From Bacteroidales bacterium (GTDB taxonomy: Bacteria; Planctomycetota; Planctomycetia; Gemmatales; Gemmataceae): a stretch of DNA of 61,587 bases. Made by a program: the position numbers and the translations under genes. This document shows positions 44,122 through 51,684 of this stretch, piece by piece. Position 1 is the stretch's first letter; each line of letters opens with the position of its first letter. The notes beneath the pieces are model-generated. The model ran no database searches and was not told where the DNA came from. It worked only from the letters and a program-made list of their open reading frames with translations. The stretch is from positions 2,827-64,413 of the forward strand of contig JAIXLE010000008.1 of NCBI GenBank assembly GCA_026931725.1, read 5' to 3'.

Positions 44122-45210
44122 TTACTTCCTCAGGTCGGCCACGATCTGTGCGGCCCCGGCCTCCAGCAGATTGGCGAAGTGTCCCTTGAAACGGTTCTCG
44201 ATTCGCTTCTGGTAAAGGTCGATGATTTCCTCGGCCTCTTTACGGTTCGCCTGAGCATCGAACTTCATGTCCACGAATTGATCGACAAGCGGTCGAAGTT
44301 CATCGTTGTACTTCTTGCGGTCGTCCTCCGAGGTGAGTGGACCCGGAAACGTTGCCAGCTTATCCACGACTGCTCTGAGGGCGGCGAGTTTCGGTTTGTC
44401 CCCCGTCTTAGTCGTGGGAGAACCAGAATCGGCGGCACCAACCAACTCGCAGTCACCAATGACCACATTCCCAAGCTTGTGCTGGAACCGCCCCTTGACC
44501 GTGACCCGCTCGCCCTTGCGGAGGGTAGCGAGTCGCTGTGCATCGTCTTTCGTGAACATGCATTGGACCCCAGTGAGCAGAGTTGATTCTGGCTTCAGCA
44601 AGACATATGGCGTTCCAAGCAAGAAGACAGTGTCCACGCTGTTGATGGTCCCCGTCACCTCGACCTGCTGCTTGGCCCGGTACTTCTTCTTGGCGTTAAT
44701 CTCGTTGTCTTCGTAGTCCTTGAAGATTTCCTCGGCCGTCACCTTCAATGGGGTGTCAAGTTCCTGCTGCTCGGTTTCCAGCTTGACCTTCTGCTCACGC
44801 TCCTCCTGCTCGCGGTGGGCCTGCCGCTCTTGCTCTTGGACTATTTTGCCCTCCCGCTCCTGCTTGACCTGGGCGAGGAGTTCCTGGGCCTTGGGGTCGG
44901 TCAGCGTCAGCGGGACGTTGTTGTCGAGGGCCTTGCCGATGAACTCCTGGGCGACCGACTTCGGCCCCCGCTCGACCCGCCACTCGATCACCCGCTGGAA
45001 CACCATCGGCCGGTCGGGCAGGTCGATCACCTGCAACTGGAGCTTGATGACCTTCTCGTATTTCTCGACCGCCTCGGCCTTCTTCCCGTCGTCCCACAGC
45101 TTGTGGGCGTCCCCCAGTTCCTTCTTGGCCTCGGTCGGGTTCATGCACCCGGACGCCGCCAGGGCCACGATCACAACGATCCCGCAGAACCGCATCATGA
45201 CAAACCTCAC
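44122..45210 (-). CDS. lipoprotein with coiled-coil and OB-fold (tRNA_anti-like) domain
   Basis: Up to 362 residues. Lipoprotein signal (IVVIVALAASGCMNP), a TPR-like helical stretch (ELGDAHKLWDDGKKAEAVEK), a charged coiled coil rich in Q and E at about 115-150, an OB-like domain at about 165-255 (AKKKYRAKQQVEVTGTINSV ... RVTVKGRF), and a helical C-terminus. ATGs at residues 1, 5 and 6 compete for start. The OB-like fold matches a family found in membrane and lipoproteins of unknown role. It is divergent from the sigma-kinase operon, across the shared regulatory region. Confidence 0.7.
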   Translation of the reverse strand: MRFVMMRFCGIVVIVALAASGCMNPTEAKKELGDAHKLWDDGKKAEAVEKYEKVIKLQLQVIDLPDRPMVFQRVIEWRVERGPKSVAQEFIGKALDNNVPLTLTDPKAQELLAQVKQEREGKIVQEQERQAHREQEEREQKVKLETEQQELDTPLKVTAEEIFKDYEDNEINAKKKYRAKQQVEVTGTINSVDTVFLLGTPYVLLKPESTLLTGVQCMFTKDDAQRLATLRKGERVTVKGRFQHKLGNVVIGDCELVGAADSGSPTTKTGDKPKLAALRAVVDKLATFPGPLTSEDDRKKYNDELRPLVDQFVDMKFDAQANRKEAEEIIDLYQKRIENRFKGHFANLLEAGAAQIVADLRK

Positions 45211-45225
45211 TCAGTTCACCGGCGT

Positions 45226-45323
45226 GTAGGACACCACCTTCTGCACCACCCTGCGGACGAGAGCGGCGATCACTGACACGGAATCCGAAAAAAGTTGTCA
45301 GCCGTTGCCCGGCCGGGCCGCAA
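45226..45323. promoter_or_regulatory. divergent intergenic region shared with 41944-42045
   Basis: Conserved about 100 bp between the divergent lipoprotein and sigma-factor genes. It contains 41 bases identical to the region outside the element. Conservation in a non-coding spacer suggests promoters or operators; no specific site could be assigned. Confidence 0.5.
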
Positions 45324-45415
45324 GGTGAGGCGTGGCGGTGACCTCGCCCTTGGTGCCGGAGGCGATAAAATGACCTTCCTCGGGTGGTTCCGGCAAACGC
45401 GAAGGGCGGTTCTCG

Positions 45416-46039
45416 GTGCGGCCCGCATTGGGAACGCCGACCGTGACCTCGTCCAGCACCACGACAGCCGATCTCCAGCGGTGGGTCGATCTGCTCCACG
45501 CGGGTCGGCCCGAAGCCCGAGCCGGCCTCCTCAACCGGGCGCGCGACCGACTGAGACTGCTCGCCCGTGCGATGCTCGGCGGCTTCCCGACCGTCCGCAC
45601 CCAGGAGCAGACCGACGACGTGCTGAACGGATCGCTCCTTCGGCTCCACGCGACTCTGGCCGAGGTCCGGCCCGAGAGCTTGAGGCACTTCTTCAACCTG
45701 GCCGGGCAGGCGATCCGCCGGGAACTCATCGACGTGTCCCGGCGGCTGAACCGGGGCGACGGTCGGCGGGTGGTCGTGATGCCCGACGACGCTCCCGCCC
45801 TACACCCGGCCAGCCGCGAGTGCTGTCCCGTCGATCTGGCGACCTGGGGGGAGTTCCACCTGGCGGTCGAAGCCTTGCCCGCTGACGAGCAGGAAGTCGT
45901 GAACCTGCTGTGGTACGAGCAGATGACCCAGGCCGAGGCGGCGGCGGTGTTGGGAGTGTCGGAAAGGACAGTGCTGAGGCGATGGCACGCGGCCCGGTTG
46001 AGGCTCGGAAAGGTGGTCGGGCATGGTGACGATCCCTGA
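45416..46039 (+). CDS. ECF-type RNA polymerase sigma factor
   Basis: A 207-residue protein. Region 2-like text (LLNRARDRLRLLARAML ... TQEQTDDVLNGSLLRLHATL ... FFNLAGQAIRRELIDVSRRL) and region 4 (ALPADEQEVVNLLWYEQMTQ, AEAAAVLGVSERTVLRRWHA) are clear. This is the planctomycete ECF subtype that occurs next to Ser/Thr kinases. The first ATG is used; a GTG about 10 codons in is an alternative. Its 3' end overlaps the kinase start by 17 bp. No anti-sigma factor is seen; activation by the kinase is a known theme for such pairs and is inferred here. Confidence 0.88.
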   Translation: MRPALGTPTVTSSSTTTADLQRWVDLLHAGRPEARAGLLNRARDRLRLLARAMLGGFPTVRTQEQTDDVLNGSLLRLHATLAEVRPESLRHFFNLAGQAIRRELIDVSRRLNRGDGRRVVVMPDDAPALHPASRECCPVDLATWGEFHLAVEALPADEQEVVNLLWYEQMTQAEAAAVLGVSERTVLRRWHAARLRLGKVVGHGDDP

Positions 46040-48164
46040 CGACTCGCCGCTCTGGGACATGCTGGCCCGGTGGGAACACGCGGCCCGGCAGGGGCAGGAA
46101 TTTACCCCCGAGGAACTAGCCCGTGACAATCCGGCGTTGCTCCCCGAACTTCGGGAGGCCATCGCCGCCTTGAAGGCGACGGCGTGGCTCGACCGGCCCA
46201 TCATCGCCCGCGACCTCAATGACGACCGCCTCCCCACGACACGGTTCGGAGACTACGAACTCCTCGGCCTGATCGGCAGCGGCGGTATGGGCCGGGTCTA
46301 CCAGGCCCGGCACCGGCTCATGGACCGCGTCGTCGCCCTGAAGGTGCTATCGCGTGGCACCTTGGCCGGGGCGGACGCCGAGCGGTTCCAGGGCGAAGTC
46401 CGGGCCGCTGCCCGGCTGACCCACCCGAACGTCGTCGCGGCCTACGACGCCGGCCTGGCCGACGACGGCACACCGTTCTTGGTGATGGAGTTCGTGGACG
46501 GCCCGGACTTCGCCCGCGTGGTCCGCGAGCAGGGGCCGCTACCCGTGGATCAGGCCGTGGCGGTTGTTCTTCAAGCTGCGACCGCTCTGGCCTACGCTCA
46601 CGGCCAGGGCATCCTGCATCTTGATGTCAAGCCGTCGAACCTGCTTCGCGGCCCGGACAACGTCGTCAAGTTGCTCGACCTGGGGTTGGCCCGCAGGCGA
46701 GACGCCGTCGTCCCCGATGCGGCCCTGATGGGAACGGCCGACTACCTCGCCCCCGAACGGTCCCGGCCGGACGCGACCGCCGACGAGCGGGCGGATGTGT
46801 ACAGCCTGGGGGCGACCCTGTTCCACCTGCTCGCCGGCCGGCCCCCGTTCGGCGGCTCGGTCCCCGAGGTGATCCAGGCCCACCGGGACACCCCGGCTCC
46901 TTCCCTCCGTCAGGTGCGGCCCGACGTGCCAGCGGGCCTCGACACCCTCGTCCAGCGGATGCTGTCGAAGTCGCCGGGGGATCGGCCGCAGGCGATGGAC
47001 GATGTTGTCACCGCCCTGCGGCCGTTTCTGCCCGGCCCCTCTCCGGGAGCGGGCCGGATCGGACACTGGATCGTGATCGGGGTCGCCCTGGCAGGGGGCT
47101 TGGGGCTGCTCGGCTGGCAGTTCCAGGGACCGGCCTTGGTGCAGCCAGGGCCGGCTGCACCCCCTGCCGCCACGCCACCGCGAGCCGTGACCGCCTCGGC
47201 CGACAGCCGCCTGTTCAACAACACGACCGACGACATCCGGGCCGTGGCCGTCAGCCGGGATGGGAAGCACGTCATTACGGGATCCTTCAACAAGAACATG
47301 GTCCGGCTCTGGGGCGTCGAATCCGCCGACCTCATCCGCTCGTTCCCCGGCCACACCAAGAAGGTTCACGGGGTGGCCCTGTCCTCAGACGGCACACTCG
47401 CGGCGTCCGGCGGGGGCGACGACGACGGCACCGTCCGCCTCTGGAGCGTCCAGACGGGCGATCTCGTCCGCGTGATCCAGGCTCATGAGGGCGGGGTGTG
47501 GTCGGTCGCCTTTGACCCTGAGGGCAAGCACCTGTTCTCGGCCGGGGCCGACAAGCTGATCCGCATGTGGGCGGTGGACACCGGGGCCGAGGTCCGGCAG
47601 TTCCACGGGCACGTCGGCCAGGTGTTCAAGCTGGCGGTCAGCCCGGACGGGAAGCACCTGTTGAGCGGCGGGGCGGACAACCGGGTGTTCTGGTGGGACG
47701 TGGCGACCGGCGAGCCGGTGTACGAGTTCCGGGGCCACGCGACGGCGGTCTGGGCGGTGGCGATCTCGCCGGACAGCACGCGGGGGCTGTCCGGCGATCA
47801 GGCCGGGATCATCCGGTTGCTCGACCTCACCATTGGGAAGGAAATCGACAAGTGGCTGTCGCCCACCGAGGCTGTGTTCGCCCTAGCGTTCCACCCGAGC
47901 GGCAAACTCGCCCTGAGCGGCGGGGGCGGCGGGTGGCGGCGGCGACACGACGAGCCGCCGATGAAGCCGGCCGACCAACTGGTGTACGCCAAGGCTGAGA
48001 ACAACGCGATCACGTTGTGGGACGTGCCGACCGGCCGGATGCGGCACCACTTCAACGGCCACGCGGACGCCGTCTGGGGGTTGGCGTTCGGCCCGGCTGG
48101 CGACTGGTTCGTGAGCGGGGGCCGGGACAAGACCTTGAGATTGTGTACGCTGCCAAGCGAATAA
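46023..48164 (+). CDS. Ser/Thr protein kinase with transmembrane segment and C-terminal WD40 propeller
   Basis: A 713-residue protein. An N-terminal extension (residues 1-75) is followed by the kinase domain: LIGSGGMGRVYQARH (P-loop), VALKVL with Lys107, catalytic Asp201 in ILHLDVKPSNLL, Asp219 in LLDLGLARR (DLG for DFG), and APE-like LAPERS. The residue before the catalytic Asp is Leu, not Arg, so it is a non-RD kinase. A hydrophobic segment at about 349-366 is followed by a WD40 propeller at about 395-713 (DIRAVAVSRDGKHVITGSFN, VFKLAVSPDGKHLLSGG). The kinase is likely cytoplasmic and the propeller periplasmic if the segment spans the membrane. Confidence 0.9.
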   Translation: MVTIPDDSPLWDMLARWEHAARQGQEFTPEELARDNPALLPELREAIAALKATAWLDRPIIARDLNDDRLPTTRFGDYELLGLIGSGGMGRVYQARHRLMDRVVALKVLSRGTLAGADAERFQGEVRAAARLTHPNVVAAYDAGLADDGTPFLVMEFVDGPDFARVVREQGPLPVDQAVAVVLQAATALAYAHGQGILHLDVKPSNLLRGPDNVVKLLDLGLARRRDAVVPDAALMGTADYLAPERSRPDATADERADVYSLGATLFHLLAGRPPFGGSVPEVIQAHRDTPAPSLRQVRPDVPAGLDTLVQRMLSKSPGDRPQAMDDVVTALRPFLPGPSPGAGRIGHWIVIGVALAGGLGLLGWQFQGPALVQPGPAAPPAATPPRAVTASADSRLFNNTTDDIRAVAVSRDGKHVITGSFNKNMVRLWGVESADLIRSFPGHTKKVHGVALSSDGTLAASGGGDDDGTVRLWSVQTGDLVRVIQAHEGGVWSVAFDPEGKHLFSAGADKLIRMWAVDTGAEVRQFHGHVGQVFKLAVSPDGKHLLSGGADNRVFWWDVATGEPVYEFRGHATAVWAVAISPDSTRGLSGDQAGIIRLLDLTIGKEIDKWLSPTEAVFALAFHPSGKLALSGGGGGWRRRHDEPPMKPADQLVYAKAENNAITLWDVPTGRMRHHFNGHADAVWGLAFGPAGDWFVSGGRDKTLRLCTLPSE

Positions 48165-48277
48165 CCTGAGGGACGGCTCGCGGAGATTTTTCCCCGCCTT
48201 TTGTCAGCGAACGCCACTCCCGTCCGCACAGTTGGGTGGAGGATCGAGACGCACGACACACATTGGGGGACAGGCTC

Positions 48278-48586
48278 ATGTTCGGGTGGCTACTCGGGGA
48301 CAACAACAGCAACGAGCCGGGTGAAATCCGCATCAGCACGGACGTGGACGTGCTGGTCAAGTTCAACGGCCGCAAGAAGGGGCAGCTTGAGGACGCCCAC
48401 CGGGCATCGTGGGAGGTGCCGCCGGGGACGCACACCATCGAGGTGTACCTTCCGATGACGCTCACGTCCTGGGGGGCCAGCGCCTCGGCATCGGTCAAGA
48501 TCAAGGGCGGACAGCAGCGGCAGTTCCATGTCAGCAAGGGCTGGCTGGGTGGACTTTCGTTGACGGAAATCGAGTGGCAACTCTGA
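48278..48586 (+). CDS. small beta-rich protein of unknown function
   Basis: A 102-residue protein from the ATG at 48278 (MFGWLLGDNNSN). An upstream in-frame ATG at 48236 is less convincing. The strand pattern IRISTDVDVLVKFNGRKKG then ASWEVPPGTHTIEVYLPM recalls PEGA-like or carbohydrate-binding beta-sandwich modules, but no named family is recognised. It lies after the WD40 kinase and 9 bp before the HEPN-like gene, so it is probably in the same operon. Confidence 0.55.
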   Translation: MFGWLLGDNNSNEPGEIRISTDVDVLVKFNGRKKGQLEDAHRASWEVPPGTHTIEVYLPMTLTSWGASASASVKIKGGQQRQFHVSKGWLGGLSLTEIEWQL

Positions 48587-48595
48587 GGGTGAAGT

Positions 48596-48952
48596 ATGGC
48601 CGAGCAACCGTGGGAAGTCTGGCGGGAGCGGGCACGCGAATACCGGGACGCGGCCCGTACCTGTCCGCCCGGCTATCCGAAGACGTTTCTCCACCTCCAC
48701 TCGGTGGAACTGCTCCTGAAATCCGAGGTATTGCGACAGGGGACAGCTGTCAGCGAGTTGATCAACACCCACGACTTCGCCCGGCTCCTCGCGGCGGTTG
48801 GCCTCGCCCCCGAACCTCTCGGCCACCTCATCGCGGCCGACCCGAAGATGACCTACTTCCGTTACCCCAAGCCACCCAGGGCCGGACTCGACCTCGACCG
48901 GATCGAGGACGAGGCGAACACCCAATGGGCTGCACTCAGGGAGATGCCATGA
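48596..48952 (+). CDS. HEPN-like small protein
   Basis: A 118-residue helical protein. Helix 1 (EVWRERAREYRDAARTC), then FLHLHSVELLLKSEVLRQG and INTHDFARLLAAVGL match the core of HEPN-fold proteins (SVELLLK; THDFARLL). The RNase motif R-X4-6-H is not clear, so nuclease activity is doubtful. Its stop overlaps the next start (ATGA at 48949-48952). Confidence 0.55.
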   Translation: MAEQPWEVWRERAREYRDAARTCPPGYPKTFLHLHSVELLLKSEVLRQGTAVSELINTHDFARLLAAVGLAPEPLGHLIAADPKMTYFRYPKPPRAGLDLDRIEDEANTQWAALREMP

Positions 48953-49044
48953 CGCAACCGACACCACCGGCTTCCAGTCCCCACACAACGCCCGAGCGAA
49001 CCGACCGGGAGCCGAAGGGGTACACGCGGGGGCCGTCGCCATGA
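48949..49044 (+). CDS. 31-residue ORF in an ATGA-coupled train
   Basis: It starts inside the stop of the HEPN-like gene (ATGA) and ends inside the start of the next (ATGA at 49041-49044). The peptide is rich in P, T and S with charged residues and has no recognisable domain. Evidence for translation is positional only. Confidence 0.4.
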   Translation: MTQPTPPASSPHTTPERTDREPKGYTRGPSP

Positions 49045-49160
49045 TCGGCAAGAGTTACGGCTACAAGGCCGCACGGCGGGCGAACAAGACCCACATGCGG
49101 CACTGGCTGGACGAGGTCGCCCGACGCCCGCAAGCGGGGGACGCTGATGACACCGCGTGA
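49041..49160 (+). CDS. 39-residue basic ORF in an ATGA-coupled train
   Basis: Starts within the stop of the 31-residue ORF and overlaps the start of the next gene by 14 bp. The sequence is basic and helical (SYGYKAARRANKTHMRHWLD), possibly nucleic-acid binding. Position supports translation; function unknown. Confidence 0.45.
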   Translation: MIGKSYGYKAARRANKTHMRHWLDEVARRPQAGDADDTA

Positions 49161-49854
49161 GTACGTCGAGCAGCAGAGCCGCGAAGGCACCCTGGCGTTC
49201 ATCCTCCTGCTCGCCCACGGGCGGGAGTTCGTCGGCCGCACCCGGTCCTCCACGGTGCGTTCGGCGGCTCGGTGGAAGGACCGCGTGAAGCCGAAATGGC
49301 AGCGGTGTTTCTCAAACGCCGGCGAGTTCTGCCTGGCCCACGCCGACGCGGAATACTGGGAAGGGTTCTGGGACTGCGGCCTGGACACGAAGTCGCTCCA
49401 CCACGCCTGGGTCGTTCTGGACGGCCACGTCATCGATTTCACGGCCGAGGACATGGACCGCCGGATCGCCCGCAAGCTCGCCGGGGTGACGCCGCTGCCG
49501 CCCGCCGACAACACCTACTTCGGCGTCCACGTCCCCACGACGTTCATCCGCCGCCGGGTGGAGCAGACACGGATGTGGGAGTCGGTGTCGGAGTTGTACC
49601 TTCTCAGTCTGCCGTCCGACAAGTCGATCCCTTCGACGCCGGCCGATACGCTCGCCGCTGACATGGCCCGCTCCCAGGTGGCCCTGGAACTTCGCGGCAG
49701 CGAGGAACTGCGTCAGCACCAAGAACAGGTTCAACGGGAACAGGACGAGGTCAAGTCGGCCGAGCGACGGACGAAGATCGCGGAACTGAAAGAACGACGT
49801 GCCGTCCTACAAGCCGAACTTGAGCAGTTGCGAAAGGAACGTCAGGATGGTTGA
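49147..49854 (+). CDS. possible Cys-His-Asp protease-like protein with C-terminal coiled coil
   Basis: A 235-residue protein. Residues about 57-105 read RCFSNAGEFCLAHADAEYWE followed by HHAWVVLDGHVIDFT. The C-N-A, E-G, H-A-W and D-x-T pattern recalls small bacterial and phage proteins with a papain-like Cys-His-Asp triad. Residues 170-235 form a coiled coil rich in E, Q and R (QHQEQVQREQDEVKSAERRT). Catalysis is inferred from pattern only. The last bases overlap the next start. Confidence 0.55.
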   Translation: MTPREYVEQQSREGTLAFILLLAHGREFVGRTRSSTVRSAARWKDRVKPKWQRCFSNAGEFCLAHADAEYWEGFWDCGLDTKSLHHAWVVLDGHVIDFTAEDMDRRIARKLAGVTPLPPADNTYFGVHVPTTFIRRRVEQTRMWESVSELYLLSLPSDKSIPSTPADTLAADMARSQVALELRGSEELRQHQEQVQREQDEVKSAERRTKIAELKERRAVLQAELEQLRKERQDG

Positions 49855-50211
49855 CCCGCTCGTCGCCATCGAAGAGGGTGTGTACCTCTGTCTGCGGTTC
49901 GGAATGAACGAGTCACCCACGCCCGCGAACTGCCTGAGGGTCGAGAACGGCATCTACTGCGTCGTGATCGCCGCCGGCGCTACCACCCCCTGGAAACGGT
50001 GCTGGTCGGGGCACCCGCGACGGACACCGGCTGGCTGGCCGACGCCAGGAACATCCTCGGCGTGTCGGACGAGTGGATCAGCGGCTTCATGGGCGGCTTT
50101 GCCCAGGTGGGCGAGCAAGCGGACGGCCAGGAGTACCGGCAAGGCAATCTGACCGCGATGGAGTTGACGCAACGCTGCTTCCGGTGGCTCTACCGAGAGG
50201 GGTGGAAATGA
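49847..50211 (+). pseudogene. small protein of unknown function, frame broken near 49978
   Basis: The first frame (ATG 49847) encodes PLVAIEEGVYLCLRFGMNES ... GIYCVVIAAG, then turns into low-complexity text. The -1 frame picks up RYHPLETVLVGAPATDTGWL ... ILGVSDEWISGFMGGFAQ and ends at 50211. Joined, they give about 121 residues of continuous plausible protein. A missing base in GGCGC (GGCCGC expected) would explain it. It overlaps neighbours on both sides (49854; start of the next gene at 50208). Confidence 0.55.
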
Positions 50212-50495
50212 TGGCAGAGGAGTTTGGCGATCTGTGCGGTGAGTGCTACGGCCCGCTCAGTCGGAAGGGGTACTGCAAGGACCGGCGGTACCCGTTTCAC
50301 GGCTACTGGCAGGACGAACTGGTTCCGCCCTCGGTACGCCGAGAAAAACAGCAGTTGGTCGGGAATGCCCGAACCAAGCGTGCGTACCGCTACGGCACGG
50401 CCGGATACAAGCGGAACCTGGGGTCGGCTCACGCCGTCATCTTCCGCAGCGACACCGAGGCCGAGCAAGCCGGCTTTGAAGTTCGGGACGGGTAG
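50208..50495 (+). CDS. small cysteine-containing protein of unknown function
   Basis: A 95-residue protein with ATGs at 50208 and 50211; the first overlaps the previous stop. The N-terminus has CGECYGPLSRKGYCKDR, a possible zinc site, and the remainder is basic and ends GFEVRDG. Spacing to the next gene is 2 bp. No family recognised. Confidence 0.5.
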   Translation: MMAEEFGDLCGECYGPLSRKGYCKDRRYPFHGYWQDELVPPSVRREKQQLVGNARTKRAYRYGTAGYKRNLGSAHAVIFRSDTEAEQAGFEVRDG

Positions 50496-50497
50496 CC

Positions 50498-50974
50498 ATG
50501 AAAGACCACCTCGCCCTCCTGATGGCCGTGCTGCCGGGCCGCGACCACCTGGCCGGTGAGTTGGCTGTTCTTCAGACCCATCATGACGTGTTCGTGCTGG
50601 TCCGCGTGTTCGATCACACCCGCACGGAGGCCGAGAACGTCTTGGCTCTGAGGGACGCAAACGCGGCTGTGCCAAAGCCCCTTGTCTCGCTGATGCCCTG
50701 CGGTCCTGCCGAAGCCATGCTTCTTATCGCTGCTACGACGAAGTTCGTCAGCCGGGCGGTTTGCTACGCCGAGGCTGTTGCGTCCGGGGCGAACTACATC
50801 ATCTGCCAAGACCGCCTTGCGAGCGACCGGCAAGGGCACCAAGTGCCCGGCTCCGTCTTGAGCGTCGAAACGCTCGACACTTGGGCGACTCACCTTGGTG
50901 TCCGCCTCGACGCCGATGGCCGGTTCGACCGCACGCCCCGATTCCTGTGGTACAGACGCGGCGTGGAAACCTAA
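50498..50974 (+). CDS. conserved-looking protein of unknown function, last gene of the train
   Basis: A 158-residue alpha/beta-looking protein: HHDVFVLVRVFDHTRTEAEN, PLVSLMPCGPAEAMLLIAAT, RAVCYAEAVASGANYIICQD, then a charged C-terminus ending WYRRGVET. It starts 2 bp after the previous gene. I recognise no named domain. It ends the same-strand train that began with the sigma factor. Confidence 0.5.
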   Translation: MKDHLALLMAVLPGRDHLAGELAVLQTHHDVFVLVRVFDHTRTEAENVLALRDANAAVPKPLVSLMPCGPAEAMLLIAATTKFVSRAVCYAEAVASGANYIICQDRLASDRQGHQVPGSVLSVETLDTWATHLGVRLDADGRFDRTPRFLWYRRGVET

Positions 50975-51463
50975 ACCTCAACCAATCAAAAGCACACTGA
51001 AGGTCACCAACTGGTGGTGATTGACCACCCTCTCCCTCAGGGAACTACATCCGAGTTTCGGAGTATGGCTTTCTGCATCGCACCTTCCGCAACTTTCTGA
51101 CCCACGGGTCAGACCGACGCCGGTAGGCCACACCAACAACGCTCCAACGATAACACTTAAGCACTTCGCCAATCAGCGGTTATGTGCGGCATGGCGGGTC
51201 AGTCCCCCCTCCGTTGACCCCCCCTTCCGTGAGTAAATGATGAGAGCCGGCCAAGATTGCCAGATCGTGCCGGATGGGCTGGCGAGACTTGTTTGGGCCA
51301 GCGTATATTACCCCTGCACACTTCAACCAACTGCCACGGCGGCAAGCCGGACTGCCTCGCCCGATGTCGGGTGAGAGCGAAGCAAGCGTAAACGGGCGGA
51401 CGTGAGGGCAACCCCCTCCCCGTGTCTGTGATCGTCACCTTGGGTCGGCCTCCCCATCAGGCT
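50975..51463. other. intergenic region with no confident gene
   Basis: About 490 bp between the end of the small-gene train and the leader of the excisionase-like gene. Short open frames here look like chance. It probably contains the promoter for the replication genes. Confidence 0.5.
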
Positions 51464-51502
51464 AACGAGCGCTCGTTCTCCTGAAAGGGGGTGGCCTGAT
51501 GG
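51454..51502 (+). promoter_or_regulatory. leader hairpin enclosing the SD and start codon, with an inner 14-bp palindrome
   Basis: CCATCAGGC (51454-51462) pairs with GCCTGATGG (51494-51502), whose ATG is the start codon of the HTH gene. A perfect palindrome AACGAGCGCTCGTT lies at 51464-51477, and a purine-rich AAAGGGGG at 51485-51492. The outer pairing could hide the start; the inner palindrome could be an operator for the HTH protein. Confidence 0.55.
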
Positions 51503-51681
51503 CCCCTCAACTCTTGCCGGTGTCCCGGCAACTCATCACCGTCCGCCAAGCGGCGGACATCCTGGCCGTGTCGGCCGAAACCGTGCGGCAGTGGATGCGG
51601 GCGGGGAAGCTGTCCGGCGTTCGCGTCGGCCGCACGATCCGAATCCACACCGAAAGCGTCACCACGCTGATGGGGGGGTGA
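51499..51681 (+). CDS. excisionase-like helix-turn-helix protein
   Basis: A 60-residue protein with a MerR-type winged HTH: LITVRQAADILAVSAETVRQ, WMRAGKLSGVRVGRTIRI. This is the common form of excisionase/DNA-binding adaptors in integrative elements. It lies 3 bp before the primase gene, so both are probably one transcript. It may bind the element ends, or its own leader. Confidence 0.75.
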   Translation: MAPQLLPVSRQLITVRQAADILAVSAETVRQWMRAGKLSGVRVGRTIRIHTESVTTLMGG

Positions 51682-51684
51682 CAA

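Noticed and set aside
51021-51236. 71-residue ORF in the gap before the HTH gene
   Set aside because: No start context or domain and a proline-rich composition typical of chance frames.
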